DNA of 64,000 bases. Source: Winogradskya humida (GTDB taxonomy: Bacteria > Actinomycetota > Actinomycetes > Mycobacteriales > Micromonosporaceae). The DNA is taken from positions 19,785 through 83,784 of the forward strand of contig NZ_BOMN01000097.1 of assembly GCF_016862215.1 (NCBI RefSeq), written 5' to 3'. Under the pieces are notes generated by a model. It ran no database searches. It worked only from the letters and a program-made list of their open reading frames with translations, and was not told the DNA's origin. Positions 8,382 to 17,466 of the stretch are shown piece after piece; position 1 is the stretch's first letter; the number at the start of each line of letters is the position of its first letter. The translations under genes were made by a program, and so were the position numbers.

Positions 8382-9953
8382 TCAAGCTGCGATCAGGGTC
8401 CACTGCAGGTTGCCGTACGCGTCCGACCACGTACGCACGCCGGTCGTGGGGACCGATGCGGCGTCGGGGCCGTAACGCCCCGTGCGGACCGCGTCCGTCG
8501 GGGCGTCCGCCGAGAGCAGCAGGTAGCGGATGTTGTGGCCGCGGGGGTCGGTGACCGCACCGGGGAAGTCGCGGTCCGGGGTGGTGACGTAGTCGTGGGG
8601 GTGGTCGCTGGCGAGGATGACGCCGTAGGCGACCGCGGCGTCGGCCAGGATGGCGCCGTCGGGAAGGTTCATGGCATCGAGGTCGGCGGCCACCTGGGCG
8701 TCGACGTGGAACAGGTTGCTGCGACGGGCTGAGCCGGCGGCCGTGACGTATTCGGATTCCTCGCGGGCCAGGTCGGGCTGGGTGAGGGTGTAGAGCGTGC
8801 TCGGGACGGCGAGTGCCGCCAGGGTCAGGGTCACGGCGGCGCGGGCGGTGCCGAGCGGGCGCCAGGTGGCCAGGACGTGCCCGGCGAGCAGGACGCCGAG
8901 CGGGATCAGGGTGATCTGGAAGCGGAGCCAGCCGAAGGACATGCCGGTCAGGAACGCGAGGGCGTCGAAGGCCAGCACCGACCCGAGGATCGTGACCGGC
9001 GCCAGGATGCCCGGGTTGCGCGTACGCCAGGCCAGGATCGCCGCCAGGACCAGCAGCACGAGCAGCAACGGGGCGATCCCGAGCCACTGCTGGGACCAGT
9101 ACGCGAGCCGTCCGCCCAGGTCGTCACCGGTGACCGACGAGATCCCGGTCGACCCGCTCGACACCTGGGCCGAGTTGCCGTACTCCGAGGAGAACGTGGC
9201 GAACCACTGGTCGACGATGATCTTGCTGGCGACCGCCCAGAGCACCACCGCGAGCACCCCGGGCAGCCCCGCGATCACCGCGTCGACCCTGGCCAGCGCG
9301 AGCCGGCGTTGATCTCCCCCAGAAAGCCACGTCACCAGGGCGACCACCACCGGAAGCGCGACGACCGGGGCGAGGGCCTCGTAGCGCGCGCCGTACGCCA
9401 GCGCGACCGCGAGACCGGCCGGGACCAGCGACTCGACCTTCCGCACGGTCAGCCACTGGTACAGCGCACGGGTGGTGAGCAGCAGGAACAGCAGGAAGCA
9501 GGCCTCGCTCATGCCGTTGCCCGCGTAGAGGACGGTCATCGGGTTCAGGGCGAACGCCGCGGTCAGGATCAGCCGCGGGGTCCGGGTGAGCGTCATGCGG
9601 CGCAGCAGGTCGTGGACGATGCCGACGGTGGCCGTCATGAACGCGGCGGACACCAGGGGCGCCAGCAGGGACTGCTGGGTCAGCGCCGGGAGCAGCACTT
9701 TCAGGGGCAGGAACGGGAGCAGGATCATCGACGGCAGCGGGTTCCAGACGAAGCCGACCGCTGCGAGGTGCGGGTCGCGGCTGAAGAGCGTGTAGTACGC
9801 GTTGGCGAGCCGGCTCGTCGAGTCGCTCGGGATCACCTGGTTGTGCCAGAACCACAGGGCGACGGCCAGGTAGACGATGCCGCAGGCGAGCAGGACCGCC
9901 CGGTGCTCGGTGAGGGTCGGGCGCCGCCGGGCGACGAGGGTGTCAGTCGACAT
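8382..9953 (-). CDS. Multi-spanning membrane glycosyltransferase (GT-C/GT39-like)
   Basis: 523 aa with about ten hydrophobic segments over residues ~20-390 and a ~100-residue soluble C-terminus. The layout (D-S-T-S-R-L-A-N-A-Y in the first outer loop with an acidic residue, Q-Q-S-L-L-A-P-L, G-M-S-E-A) resembles ArnT/PMT-type enzymes that transfer sugar from a polyprenyl-phosphate donor on the outer face of the membrane. It is the last gene of a three-gene operon: its ATG overlaps the end of the GT2 gene by 11 bp. The upstream DPM1-like enzyme could supply its lipid-linked sugar donor (inference). Acceptor unknown. Confidence 0.75.
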   Translation of the reverse strand: MSTDTLVARRRPTLTEHRAVLLACGIVYLAVALWFWHNQVIPSDSTSRLANAYYTLFSRDPHLAAVGFVWNPLPSMILLPFLPLKVLLPALTQQSLLAPLVSAAFMTATVGIVHDLLRRMTLTRTPRLILTAAFALNPMTVLYAGNGMSEACFLLFLLLTTRALYQWLTVRKVESLVPAGLAVALAYGARYEALAPVVALPVVVALVTWLSGGDQRRLALARVDAVIAGLPGVLAVVLWAVASKIIVDQWFATFSSEYGNSAQVSSGSTGISSVTGDDLGGRLAYWSQQWLGIAPLLLVLLVLAAILAWRTRNPGILAPVTILGSVLAFDALAFLTGMSFGWLRFQITLIPLGVLLAGHVLATWRPLGTARAAVTLTLAALAVPSTLYTLTQPDLAREESEYVTAAGSARRSNLFHVDAQVAADLDAMNLPDGAILADAAVAYGVILASDHPHDYVTTPDRDFPGAVTDPRGHNIRYLLLSADAPTDAVRTGRYGPDAASVPTTGVRTWSDAYGNLQWTLIAA

Positions 9954-11361
9954 CGGAGGCCGCCGGCGCAGGGGTGGGAAGGTGCAGGCCGTGGGTGGTC
10001 TTCTCCCAGTAGGAGGGCTTGAAGACGAGCTGCCAGGCGGCTTTGGCGCTGGCCAGGCTCATCATCGCCCAGTAGAGCGGCGACAGCAGCGCGGTGCCGA
10101 GCAGGTCCGGGCGGTCCATGCTGCGTACCGAGAGGACGTTGAGGTAGATGACCGTGGCGTTGCCGAAGACCAGGCAGAACACGCCGACGTAGTAGAAGGG
10201 CGGGATGAAGATCTGCTCCATCACGGCGGGCTGGGCCAGGAACCAGAGCAGAGTGGTGGCCCACAGTACGGCGTTGAGCAGCGCGGCCAGCGGAGTGCCG
10301 CCGACGAACAGGTTGAGGCAGAGCAGCCCGCGCCACCCCAGTTGCTTGAACGTCGCGCGGGGACTGCGCAGATGGACCAGCCACGTCATCAGGTAGCCCT
10401 TGTACCAGCGGCTGCGTTGCTTGATCCAGTTGATGAAGTCGGAGTTGGCCTCCTCGAGCGTCACCGACTCCAGCACGCCGACACGGAAGCCGGAGCGGGC
10501 CAGCCGGATGCCGAGATCCGCGTCCTCCGTGACGTTGTACGGGTCCCAGGCGCCGAGTTCGCGCAGTTCACGCGTACGGAAATGATTGCTTGTGCCACCC
10601 AGAGGGACCGGCATGCCGAGCGCGACCAAACCGGGCAGCAGGGACCGGAACCAGGTCGCGTATTCCAGAGCGAACCAGCGGGTGATCCGATTCTGGTCGG
10701 TGTTGAAGTAGCCCAGCTCCGCCTGCAGGCACACGTAGTCCGGGCCGAGCCTGCGCAGCGCCACGACGGCCCGGCGCAGCTGCAGCGGGTCGGGGATGTC
10801 CTCGGCGTCGTAGATCGTGACGAACTCGCCGGTCGCCTCGGCCAGCCCGACGTTGCAGGCCTTCGGCTTGGTCTTGGGCATCGACTCCGGCACGACCAGG
10901 ATCCGCAGGTGCTCGCCGGTGAGCGCGGCCCGTGCGGCCTCGATCGTCTCGGTGTCGTCCGGTTCGAGCAGGAGGATCACCTCGAGCTTGTCGCGGGGAT
11001 ACTCCAGTGCCGAGAGGTGCGCCATCAGGGCACCGATCACACTGGGCTCACGGTACGCGGGGACGAGCACCGTGTAGACCGGCAGCTCGGCGTCCGGCAC
11101 GGCCCGCGCGTCCTCGTCACTGATCCGCACCCGGTGCTCACCGCGCCCGGCGGCGTAGACCAGCGCGACCCGGAACGCGATGGCCGCGCCGTAGCAGAGC
11201 GTCACGAGCGCGACGATCACCTGCAGCACCAGCATCGGGCGCAGCACCGCAACCCCGGCCAGCAGGGCGAGACCAACGAACAGGCCGATGCGCTGAAGCC
11301 GGGTCAGAACAACATGCGCGGAGTACGCGGTGAGCTTGCGCTCGATCACCTCAGCAGGCAT
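9943..11361 (-). CDS. Processive-type family 2 glycosyltransferase, membrane bound
   Basis: 472 aa. The start is the ATG at 11361, which overlaps the TGA of the upstream gene (TGATG); the open frame continues upstream only as antisense-like filler. Two N-terminal helices, a cytoplasmic GT2 domain, then several C-terminal helices. The motif set of cellulose-synthase-like enzymes is present: the donor-binding E-P-D-D and Y-D-A-E-D, the catalytic-base T-E-D-A-D-L-G, and Q-R-S-R-W (QxxRW). It probably polymerises a beta-linked envelope or exopolysaccharide; the sugar cannot be read from the sequence. It is coupled to glycosyltransferase genes on both sides. Confidence 0.85.
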   Translation of the reverse strand: MPAEVIERKLTAYSAHVVLTRLQRIGLFVGLALLAGVAVLRPMLVLQVIVALVTLCYGAAIAFRVALVYAAGRGEHRVRISDEDARAVPDAELPVYTVLVPAYREPSVIGALMAHLSALEYPRDKLEVILLLEPDDTETIEAARAALTGEHLRILVVPESMPKTKPKACNVGLAEATGEFVTIYDAEDIPDPLQLRRAVVALRRLGPDYVCLQAELGYFNTDQNRITRWFALEYATWFRSLLPGLVALGMPVPLGGTSNHFRTRELRELGAWDPYNVTEDADLGIRLARSGFRVGVLESVTLEEANSDFINWIKQRSRWYKGYLMTWLVHLRSPRATFKQLGWRGLLCLNLFVGGTPLAALLNAVLWATTLLWFLAQPAVMEQIFIPPFYYVGVFCLVFGNATVIYLNVLSVRSMDRPDLLGTALLSPLYWAMMSLASAKAAWQLVFKPSYWEKTTHGLHLPTPAPAASDVD

Positions 11362-13415
11362 CAGCGGTCTCCCCGCGACGAACCCTGCGACGAGCCTTGA
11401 GACGAAGCGCCGGACGTGGCCGGGATCTCCGCGGGTTGCCACGTGAGCTCGGGCAGTGTGCGCAGCCCCAGCAGCACGGCGATGACGGTGAGGGTCACGA
11501 GGACGAAGCGGGCGCGGGGCAGGAACGGGCGCCCGGCGGCCAGGACCCGGACCGGGCGGCTCCGGGACCAGAACACCACGATCGCCGCCACCACGATCGC
11601 CAGTGACACGTCGGTGAGCGCGGGCAGCCCGGTGTAGCGGCCCGAGGAGAACATGCCGGCCACGAACGGGACGTTGGCCGCCACCGCGACCACCGCGAGG
11701 GACGCGACGGCGGCGCGTGCGAAGGCACCCCACCGGGACCCGAAGATGACCAGCGCGCTGACGATCAGGCAGGCCACGGCGCCGAGCACGGCCGGTGCGT
11801 CGTTCGAGGTCAGGCCGAGGTCGGCGATGGACACGAGCGGGAGCAGCAGGGCCCAGCGCAGCCGGGCCGCCGTACGCGTACCGAGCAGCAGGATCGCCGC
11901 ACCCGCCAGGTAGAACAGCGACGCCGGCAGCAGCCAGGTGAGCCGGTCGGGCGCCGGGGCGAGCAGCAGCAGCGCCGACGCCGAGACGAGGCACCCGACC
12001 GAGAGCAGGCCGTCCACCTGCCGGTCGTGCACGTCCGGCTCGCCGCGGTCGGGGCGCAGCCGGCCGAGGACCAGGGCCGTCGCCGCGGCCAGCGGGATGA
12101 TCAGCGGCACCGCGCCGCTGCGGGTCCAGAGCCCGTTCCAGGAGACGGCGAGCAGGGCGGGGAACGCCAGCGCGGTGAGCAGCAGGGTCAGGACCACGCG
12201 GACCTGCCCGGTACGCCGGACCAGCCGCATCAGCTCCGCGGCGGGCAGACCGCCGCCGGCCGGGGTGCCGTACACCCAGGAGCTGGTCACGATGTAGCGC
12301 AGCGCGAACACCACGATGATGGCGACCACGTTCGCGCCGAGATAGTGCAGCCCGCCCCAGCGGACCAGGGCGAACAGCAGGCCCAGGTGCAGGGGGGTGA
12401 GGCTGTTGTTCAGCAGCAGGAAACGGCCGAAGCGGTGGTGTCTCGCGCGTGCACCGGGCGGCATCACCAGGTGGTCGATGACCGCGAAGTTCCAGACGAT
12501 CGCCACCTGCACGGCCAGGAACGCGGCGAGCAGGTACGGCAGCCCGGCGAGCTCACCGAGGGCCCACAGCGCCACCGAGTTGACCGCGGTGCCGGCGGCG
12601 CCGGCGAGGGCGAAACCCGCCATCCGGCCGTACGCCGACTGTGGCCGCCGCATCATCGACAGCCGCAGCCCCGCGAGGTGCCGGAAGTAGCGCAGGCCCT
12701 CGGGCAGCGACGCCTTGCTCTCCCCCGCGGTCCGGGACCGGAACGTGTACGGCACCTCGGCGACGCGTTCGATCCGGTTGCGTACCAGCATTTCGAGCAG
12801 GATCTTGTAGCCGTCCGGGCGCAGCTCCGCCGGCCGGACCGCGTCGCGGCGCACGGCGAAGAACCCGCTCATCGGGTCGGTGACACCGCGCAGCCGGAGC
12901 GGGAAGAACAGCTTGGCGAGCCGCCCGGAGCCGCGCGAGACGGTGCGCCGGAACCAGCCGCCCAGCCCGTCGACCCGGCCGGACTGCCGGTAACGGCTGG
13001 CCACCACGGCCTGGGCGGTCTCCGCGCGACCGGCCGCCAGCAGCTGCGGCGCGGTCTCCGGCGGGTGCTGCAGGTCGCCGTCCATGACGACCACCCAGGG
13101 CGCGCGGGCGGCGGAGATCCCCGCGACCACGGCACCACCGAGTCCGCCGGCCCGCTCCTGTGAGACACGATGTATCAGACGTACCTCGTCGGGGTGGCGC
13201 TCGGCGATCGCCTCGATGGCCGACGGGGTCGCATCGTCGCTGTCGTCGACGAAGACGATTTCCACGGGCTGGTCGCCGAAGGCGGCGCGCACCCGGTCGG
13301 CGAGCGGGCCGACGTTGTCCGCCTCGTTGCGGGTCGGCACCACGACGGTCACCGCCGGTGGAGCGCCGGCGACCCGCGCCGGGGCTTCGAGCCGGGCCGG
13401 CGATATCTCCGCCAT
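11361..13415 (-). CDS. Polyprenyl-phosphate glycosyltransferase (DPM1-like) fused to GtrA and a multi-helix domain
   Basis: 684 aa from the ATG at 13415, which has AGAAGGAG 6-7 nt upstream. Residues ~20-245 are a DPM1-type GT2 domain (V-V-P-T-R-N-E; F-V-D-D-S-D-D; M-D-G-D-L-Q-H-P), which charges polyprenyl phosphate with a hexose on the inner face. Residues ~265-390 are GtrA (four helices; family members are thought to help flip lipid-linked sugars). The final ~290 residues add eight or nine more hydrophobic segments of unknown fold. DPM1-GtrA fusions are known; the extra C-terminal membrane domain is less usual. It is first of the three glycosyltransferase genes and ends in the TGATG overlap. 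A repeat array separates it from the upstream dehydrogenase gene. Confidence 0.85.
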   Translation of the reverse strand: MAEISPARLEAPARVAGAPPAVTVVVPTRNEADNVGPLADRVRAAFGDQPVEIVFVDDSDDATPSAIEAIAERHPDEVRLIHRVSQERAGGLGGAVVAGISAARAPWVVVMDGDLQHPPETAPQLLAAGRAETAQAVVASRYRQSGRVDGLGGWFRRTVSRGSGRLAKLFFPLRLRGVTDPMSGFFAVRRDAVRPAELRPDGYKILLEMLVRNRIERVAEVPYTFRSRTAGESKASLPEGLRYFRHLAGLRLSMMRRPQSAYGRMAGFALAGAAGTAVNSVALWALGELAGLPYLLAAFLAVQVAIVWNFAVIDHLVMPPGARARHHRFGRFLLLNNSLTPLHLGLLFALVRWGGLHYLGANVVAIIVVFALRYIVTSSWVYGTPAGGGLPAAELMRLVRRTGQVRVVLTLLLTALAFPALLAVSWNGLWTRSGAVPLIIPLAAATALVLGRLRPDRGEPDVHDRQVDGLLSVGCLVSASALLLLAPAPDRLTWLLPASLFYLAGAAILLLGTRTAARLRWALLLPLVSIADLGLTSNDAPAVLGAVACLIVSALVIFGSRWGAFARAAVASLAVVAVAANVPFVAGMFSSGRYTGLPALTDVSLAIVVAAIVVFWSRSRPVRVLAAGRPFLPRARFVLVTLTVIAVLLGLRTLPELTWQPAEIPATSGASSQGSSQGSSRGDR

Positions 13416-13428
13416 GAACGGACTCCTT

Positions 13429-13532
13429 CTCACTGGGGGGTATTTCACAAGGGGCTCACTGGGGGGTACTTCACGAGGGGCTCACTGGGGGGTACTTCAC
13501 GAGGGGCTCACTGGGGGGTACTTCACGAGGGG
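13429..13532 (-). repeat. 26-bp tandem repeat (4 full copies) between two minus-strand genes
   Basis: Units at 13429, 13455, 13481 and 13507 share CTCACTGGGGGG-TACTTC-ACGAGGGG; the second to fourth are identical and the first differs at two positions. A fifth partial copy (13533-) includes the stop codon of the upstream dehydrogenase gene, so the array looks like copies of that gene's last bases. It lies between the dehydrogenase stop and the ribosome site of the glycosyltransferase gene. Confidence 0.95.
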
Positions 13533-13533
13533 C

Positions 13534-16500
13534 TCACTGGGGTGTCTCCGTGAACACGGCCACGGCGCCGACGAAGCTGTCGTAGTACTCGACGACGACG
13601 GTGTGCTCGCCGGCTCCGAGGTCGAGGTCTGTGGTGAACGTGGTGGGGCCGTGGTCGGACCAGCCGTCCAGCACCGTGACGCCGTCGAGCAGCACGCGGA
13701 TGCCGTCGTCCCCGGTCGCCGCGAACCGGTAGGTACCGGCGGCATAGTCGGCGGTCTTCGTCCACCGGGCGGAGAACTGGTTCGCCGGGACGAGCGGGTC
13801 CGGCGAACCCAGCCCCCAGTCGAAGTCCACTGTGTCGTCGGATCGGGACACCACGGGCGTACCTGTGAGGGTGGTGTTGGCGAAGTACTCCGCGGACCAG
13901 GTCGCGACCGGGTGGTAGGCGCCGATGCGCTGATACCCGAACTGGAGTGCGGCGCCGACGCCGTTCTCGTAGTACTCGACGCGGATCTGGTGGATGCCGG
14001 CCAGCACCAGGCGGTCGGTGCTGAACGTGGCGTGCTGGTCGGCCCACTCGTCGACGATCGGTACGCCGTCCAGGAAGACCCGTACCCCGTCGTCGCTCAG
14101 GCCCGAGAACCGGTAGAGGCCCGCGGACAGCGTGTCGGTGCGCGTGAACCGGGCCGCGAACTTGTCGTCGCCGATGGTGGGGGCCGGGGAGCCGCCGCCC
14201 CAGTCGAACGCGATCGCGGGGTCGGTCCGCGTCACGTCGGGCTCGCCGGTGGGAAACGGCGGGGCGCTGCCCGCGCCCGGGGTGTTCCAGAATTCCGACG
14301 TGTAGGCCTGCGGGTCGAGCTGGTCCGCGAGCTGCCGGTAGGCGAGCCGGGCCACGGCGCCGCCGGAATTCTCGTAGTAGTCCAGCACGACCGTGTGCGG
14401 GCCACCGTCGAGCACCGTGGTGGCGGTGGTGGCGACCGGCCCGGAGTCGGTCCACCGGTCGATCACCCGCACCCCGTCCACGGTGAGCCGTACCCCGTCG
14501 TCCGCGGTGGCGGTGAACTCGTACTCCCCCGGGGCCAGGCTCAGGGTCCGGGTCCAGCGTCCGGCGAAGTGGTCGGTGTTGATAGCCGGGGCCGGCGACC
14601 CGCCCGCCCAGTCGTGGTCGACGGCGTCCTCGGCGCGGGTCAGGTCCGGTGGGGCGCTGGGCACCGTCGGGGAGCTGCCGGTACCGGGGAGGTTCCAGTA
14701 TTCGGCGCGCCAGGTGTCGTCGGGCTGCTCCACAGTGGCGGCCCAGTCGAGTTTGGCGATCGCCCCGCCGGCCTCCTCGAAGTACTCCAGCGTGATGGTG
14801 TGGTTGCCCGCGCCCAGGTCACCGATCCAGTCGTACGCGGTGCCGGGCTGGCTGGACCAGTGGTCGAGCACGAGGGTGTTGTCGACGTAGAGCCGGAACC
14901 CGTCGTCGCAGACCGCGGTGAAGCGGTAGCGGCCGGCGGTGAAGTACTGCTTCTTGGTCCAGCGTGCGGAGAAGTTGTCCGCGGGCACGCCGGCGCCGGG
15001 TGAGCCCCCGCCCCACGCGAAGTCGATGCGCGGGTCGTTGCGGGTCAGGACGGGCGCCCCGGCGAGGGCCCTGCCGGCGTAGTACTTGGCGGCGAACGGC
15101 GTCGACGGTGCGTAGACGGCCGTGTACGTGGTGGCGTCCTCGGGCGTGACGATGGTGTGCCGGATGCTCCCGCCGTCCGACCAGCCGGTGAAGTGGTACG
15201 TGGTGCCGTCCGCGGCGACGGCCACCGGTGGGGCGTACAACTCCCGCTTGAAGCCTTCGACCCCGGCGACCTCGTGCGGTGCCGTCTCGGGGATGCCGTC
15301 CAGATAGGCCGTCAGCCCGGGTGGGCTGGTGGCGACGGTGAACGTCGTCGTGATGGGCCGGATGGTGACGGAGCGCGAGGTGCTGAGGCCGTTCGTGTCG
15401 GTGGCCGTGACGGTGAGCTCGTACCAGGTGTCCGCGGACGACTCCCCGGTCGCCGGGATGGTGAAGGAGCCCGCCCTTCCGGTCAGCGGGCCGACGAACG
15501 GGTGGATGTGGGTGCCGTGGTGCAGCACCGCGTTCATGATGATGTCGTTGTCGTCCAGGTCGAAGCCGGCGGCGTCGCTGGCGAACGCGTTGTAGGTGAT
15601 GACGTCGCCGGCGCGGTAAAGGGTGCCGTCGGCGGGCACGGCGACGTTGAGCGTGGGCGCGATGCCGACCTGGATGACGATGGGTACCGCCTCGGCGGCT
15701 TGCCCCTCGCTGTCGGTAACGGTGAGCGTGGCAACGTACACACCGATGTCGGGGTAGATCTTGACCGGCTCTGCCGCGGTGCTGCCGGTGCCGTCCCCGA
15801 AATCCCATTGATAGGTGAGGGGGTCGTTGTCGGGGTCGACGCTGGCCGCGCCGGAGAAGTGCACGGTCAGCGGGTCCACGCCCTTGGTCACGTCGGCGGT
15901 GGCCGTGGCGCTCGGCGCGTGGTTGCCGACCTCGTAACTGATGCGGTAGAGCCGGCCCGGGATGAACGTGAGGTAGTACAGCGAGCCGTCCGGTGCCACC
16001 TTCAGGTCGACGACGCTGCCGGCGACGGTGTCGAAGGGTTGCACGGAGGTGGCGTTGCCGTCCGCGTCGAGCACCGCGCGGCGGATGAAGCCCTTGGCGT
16101 AGTCGCCGAAGAAGAGGTTGCCCCGGTATTCGGCCGGGAACATGGTCCCGCGGTAGACGGGCCCGCCGGTGACGGCCGCACTCTCGCCGTCGTGCGGGTA
16201 CGCGTAGATCGGGTCGACGTATCCCGTGCACGCTGACGTGCAGACGCCCTCCTTGAGCGGCCACCCGTAGTTGCCGCCCTTGACGACGTGGTTGACCTCC
16301 TCCCACGAGTAGTCGCCGACGTCACCGCCGTAGAGCTGACCGGTCGCGCTGTCGAACTGGAAGCGCCAGGGGTTGCGGAAGCCGTACGCCCAGATCTCCT
16401 GCTGCTTGCCGGCCTGGCCCGCGAACGGGTTGCCGGGCGGGATCGTGCCGTCGCGGTTGATCCGCAGGATCTTGCCGTGCGGGTTGGTCAGCAGCTGGGC

Positions 16501-17016
16501 GTTCGGCGGGTAGCCGTTGTCCCCGACCGCGAAATACAACTTCCCGTCCGGGCCGAAAGCGAGACTGCCGCCGACGTGCAGCTCCTGCGACAACGATTCG
16601 GTCTGGAAGATGGTGAACGGCCCGGTGGTGGCGACATCGGCCGAAGCGTCAAATCGGACCAGCCGATTGTGCAGATCGAGGCCGGTGTAATAGAAGTACG
16701 CGTAGTGGTTGGCGACGCCGAATTCGGGGTCGAACGCGATACCGATCAGGCCGCGGTCGCCGCTGGGCTGCGACGGCAGGTCCGCGAACGGCGTGGCCAG
16801 CAGTCGCCCGTTCTTGACAATCTTGATCTTTCCCGACCGCTCGAGGACGAAGATCCGCCCGTCGGGGGCGATCTCGAAACCGGACGGCCCCTCCAGCCCG
16901 GCCCCCACCACGAGTTCGGTCCGGAAATCCGCTGGTGGCGCCGCTTGCGCCGGCAACGGTGCCAGGACAACGACCACCAGGAGAGCCGGAACGAACAGAG
17001 CTAATAGTTTTCTCAC
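13534..17016 (-). CDS. Secreted PQQ-dependent sugar dehydrogenase with PKD and four PA14 domains
   Basis: 1160 aa from the GTG at 17016; GGGGGAGG sits 6 nt upstream, and the ATG at 17034 lies before that site. Signal peptide ending A-Q-A-A; six-bladed glucose/sorbosone dehydrogenase domain (~30-360) with L-E-R-S-G-K-I, G-D-R-G-L-I-G-I-A-F-D-P and W-A-Y-G-F-R-N-P-W-R-F. A PKD domain (~370-455) follows, then an Ig-like module with H-G-T-H-I-H-P-F (~460-565), a repeat with F-T-G-W-S-D-G-G (~570-640), and four PA14 domains to the C-terminus, each with a D-D-G-x-R-L/V core. It should oxidise sugars outside the cell, with PA14 and PKD binding glycans. No PQQ synthesis genes are in view. It lies upstream of the glycosyltransferase operon, same strand. 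Confidence 0.88.
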   Translation of the reverse strand: MRKLLALFVPALLVVVVLAPLPAQAAPPADFRTELVVGAGLEGPSGFEIAPDGRIFVLERSGKIKIVKNGRLLATPFADLPSQPSGDRGLIGIAFDPEFGVANHYAYFYYTGLDLHNRLVRFDASADVATTGPFTIFQTESLSQELHVGGSLAFGPDGKLYFAVGDNGYPPNAQLLTNPHGKILRINRDGTIPPGNPFAGQAGKQQEIWAYGFRNPWRFQFDSATGQLYGGDVGDYSWEEVNHVVKGGNYGWPLKEGVCTSACTGYVDPIYAYPHDGESAAVTGGPVYRGTMFPAEYRGNLFFGDYAKGFIRRAVLDADGNATSVQPFDTVAGSVVDLKVAPDGSLYYLTFIPGRLYRISYEVGNHAPSATATADVTKGVDPLTVHFSGAASVDPDNDPLTYQWDFGDGTGSTAAEPVKIYPDIGVYVATLTVTDSEGQAAEAVPIVIQVGIAPTLNVAVPADGTLYRAGDVITYNAFASDAAGFDLDDNDIIMNAVLHHGTHIHPFVGPLTGRAGSFTIPATGESSADTWYELTVTATDTNGLSTSRSVTIRPITTTFTVATSPPGLTAYLDGIPETAPHEVAGVEGFKRELYAPPVAVAADGTTYHFTGWSDGGSIRHTIVTPEDATTYTAVYAPSTPFAAKYYAGRALAGAPVLTRNDPRIDFAWGGGSPGAGVPADNFSARWTKKQYFTAGRYRFTAVCDDGFRLYVDNTLVLDHWSSQPGTAYDWIGDLGAGNHTITLEYFEEAGGAIAKLDWAATVEQPDDTWRAEYWNLPGTGSSPTVPSAPPDLTRAEDAVDHDWAGGSPAPAINTDHFAGRWTRTLSLAPGEYEFTATADDGVRLTVDGVRVIDRWTDSGPVATTATTVLDGGPHTVVLDYYENSGGAVARLAYRQLADQLDPQAYTSEFWNTPGAGSAPPFPTGEPDVTRTDPAIAFDWGGGSPAPTIGDDKFAARFTRTDTLSAGLYRFSGLSDDGVRVFLDGVPIVDEWADQHATFSTDRLVLAGIHQIRVEYYENGVGAALQFGYQRIGAYHPVATWSAEYFANTTLTGTPVVSRSDDTVDFDWGLGSPDPLVPANQFSARWTKTADYAAGTYRFAATGDDGIRVLLDGVTVLDGWSDHGPTTFTTDLDLGAGEHTVVVEYYDSFVGAVAVFTETPQ

Positions 17017-17239
17017 GGCACCTCCCCCACACATACCCGTGCCGCTGTAAAAGGTAGGGCCTGATTGTTAAAAAGGAATGGCGTGAACCCGAAAGGAGTA
17101 ATGAAGGGGGTGCTTCCATTGCGTTTCCGAAACGGGCATCCCTCTCGTAACGACTGTCGCATCACGACGGTCGGCCAAGAAATCCAAGCTCAGCCCGGGA
17201 GGATACATTTTCATGATCATCACAGATGGCGAAAGGATA

Positions 17240-17262
17240 CGCGAACCTCGCATCGGTTCGCG
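17240..17262. promoter_or_regulatory. 8-bp inverted repeat, possible operator
   Basis: CGCGAACC and GGTTCGCG are perfect complements separated by 7 nt. There is no T-tract, so a protein-binding site is likelier than a terminator. The regulator is unknown. Confidence 0.4.
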
Positions 17263-17384
17263 CGAACGTAATTCGCATGGGCCAATGGCCGGTGAAATGC
17301 AAGAGAACTGTCGCAACCCCGATTGTCGCATCCAATGACATCGATCAAGGGCCGCCGGGGCTGTACGGGCGGAGGCCGCTGTGG

Positions 17385-17404
17385 CAAGATTGGATCCAAT
17401 CTTG
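17385..17404. promoter_or_regulatory. 20-bp perfect palindrome, probable GntR/FCD operator for the Rieske operon
   Basis: CAAGATTGGATCCAATCTTG is fully self-complementary and centred on TTGGATCCAA. The same decamer occurs in the promoter regions of the copper amine oxidase and ABC-transporter units, next to a GntR/FCD regulator gene. It lies 62 nt before the Rieske start codon. Confidence 0.7.
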
Positions 17405-17440
17405 TACCGACTGGATGCGTCTTGTACCGACTGGATGCGT
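17401..17440 (+). repeat. 20-bp direct duplication downstream of the operator
   Basis: CTTGTACCGACTGGATGCGT occurs twice head to tail (17401-17420 and 17421-17440). The first copy begins inside the palindrome's right arm, and the second ends 14 nt before the GGAGGT ribosome site. Confidence 0.95.
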
Positions 17441-17466
17441 AATTGAGGGATGCGGGAGGTGGGGCC

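Larger units (their letters stand above)
17017..17466. other. Intergenic control region, lower GC, between the dehydrogenase and the catabolic island
   Basis: A 450-bp divergent region with clearly lower GC than its surroundings and no convincing gene. It contains an inverted repeat at 17240-17262, the TTGGATCCAA palindrome at 17385-17404 and a 20-bp direct duplication at 17401-17440. It must hold promoters for both the dehydrogenase (minus) and the Rieske operon (plus). Confidence 0.7.

Noticed and set aside
13429..13532. Possible CRISPR array
   Set aside because: Units are contiguous with no unique spacers; a plain tandem repeat. The same holds for 39911-40020 and 6287-6376.
13084..15003. 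639-codon plus-strand open frame containing Y-F-T-R-G-S-L-type repeats
   Set aside because: It is antisense to the glycosyltransferase and PA14 genes; its peptide repeats come from the 26-bp intergenic array and its composition is that of a high-GC shadow frame.
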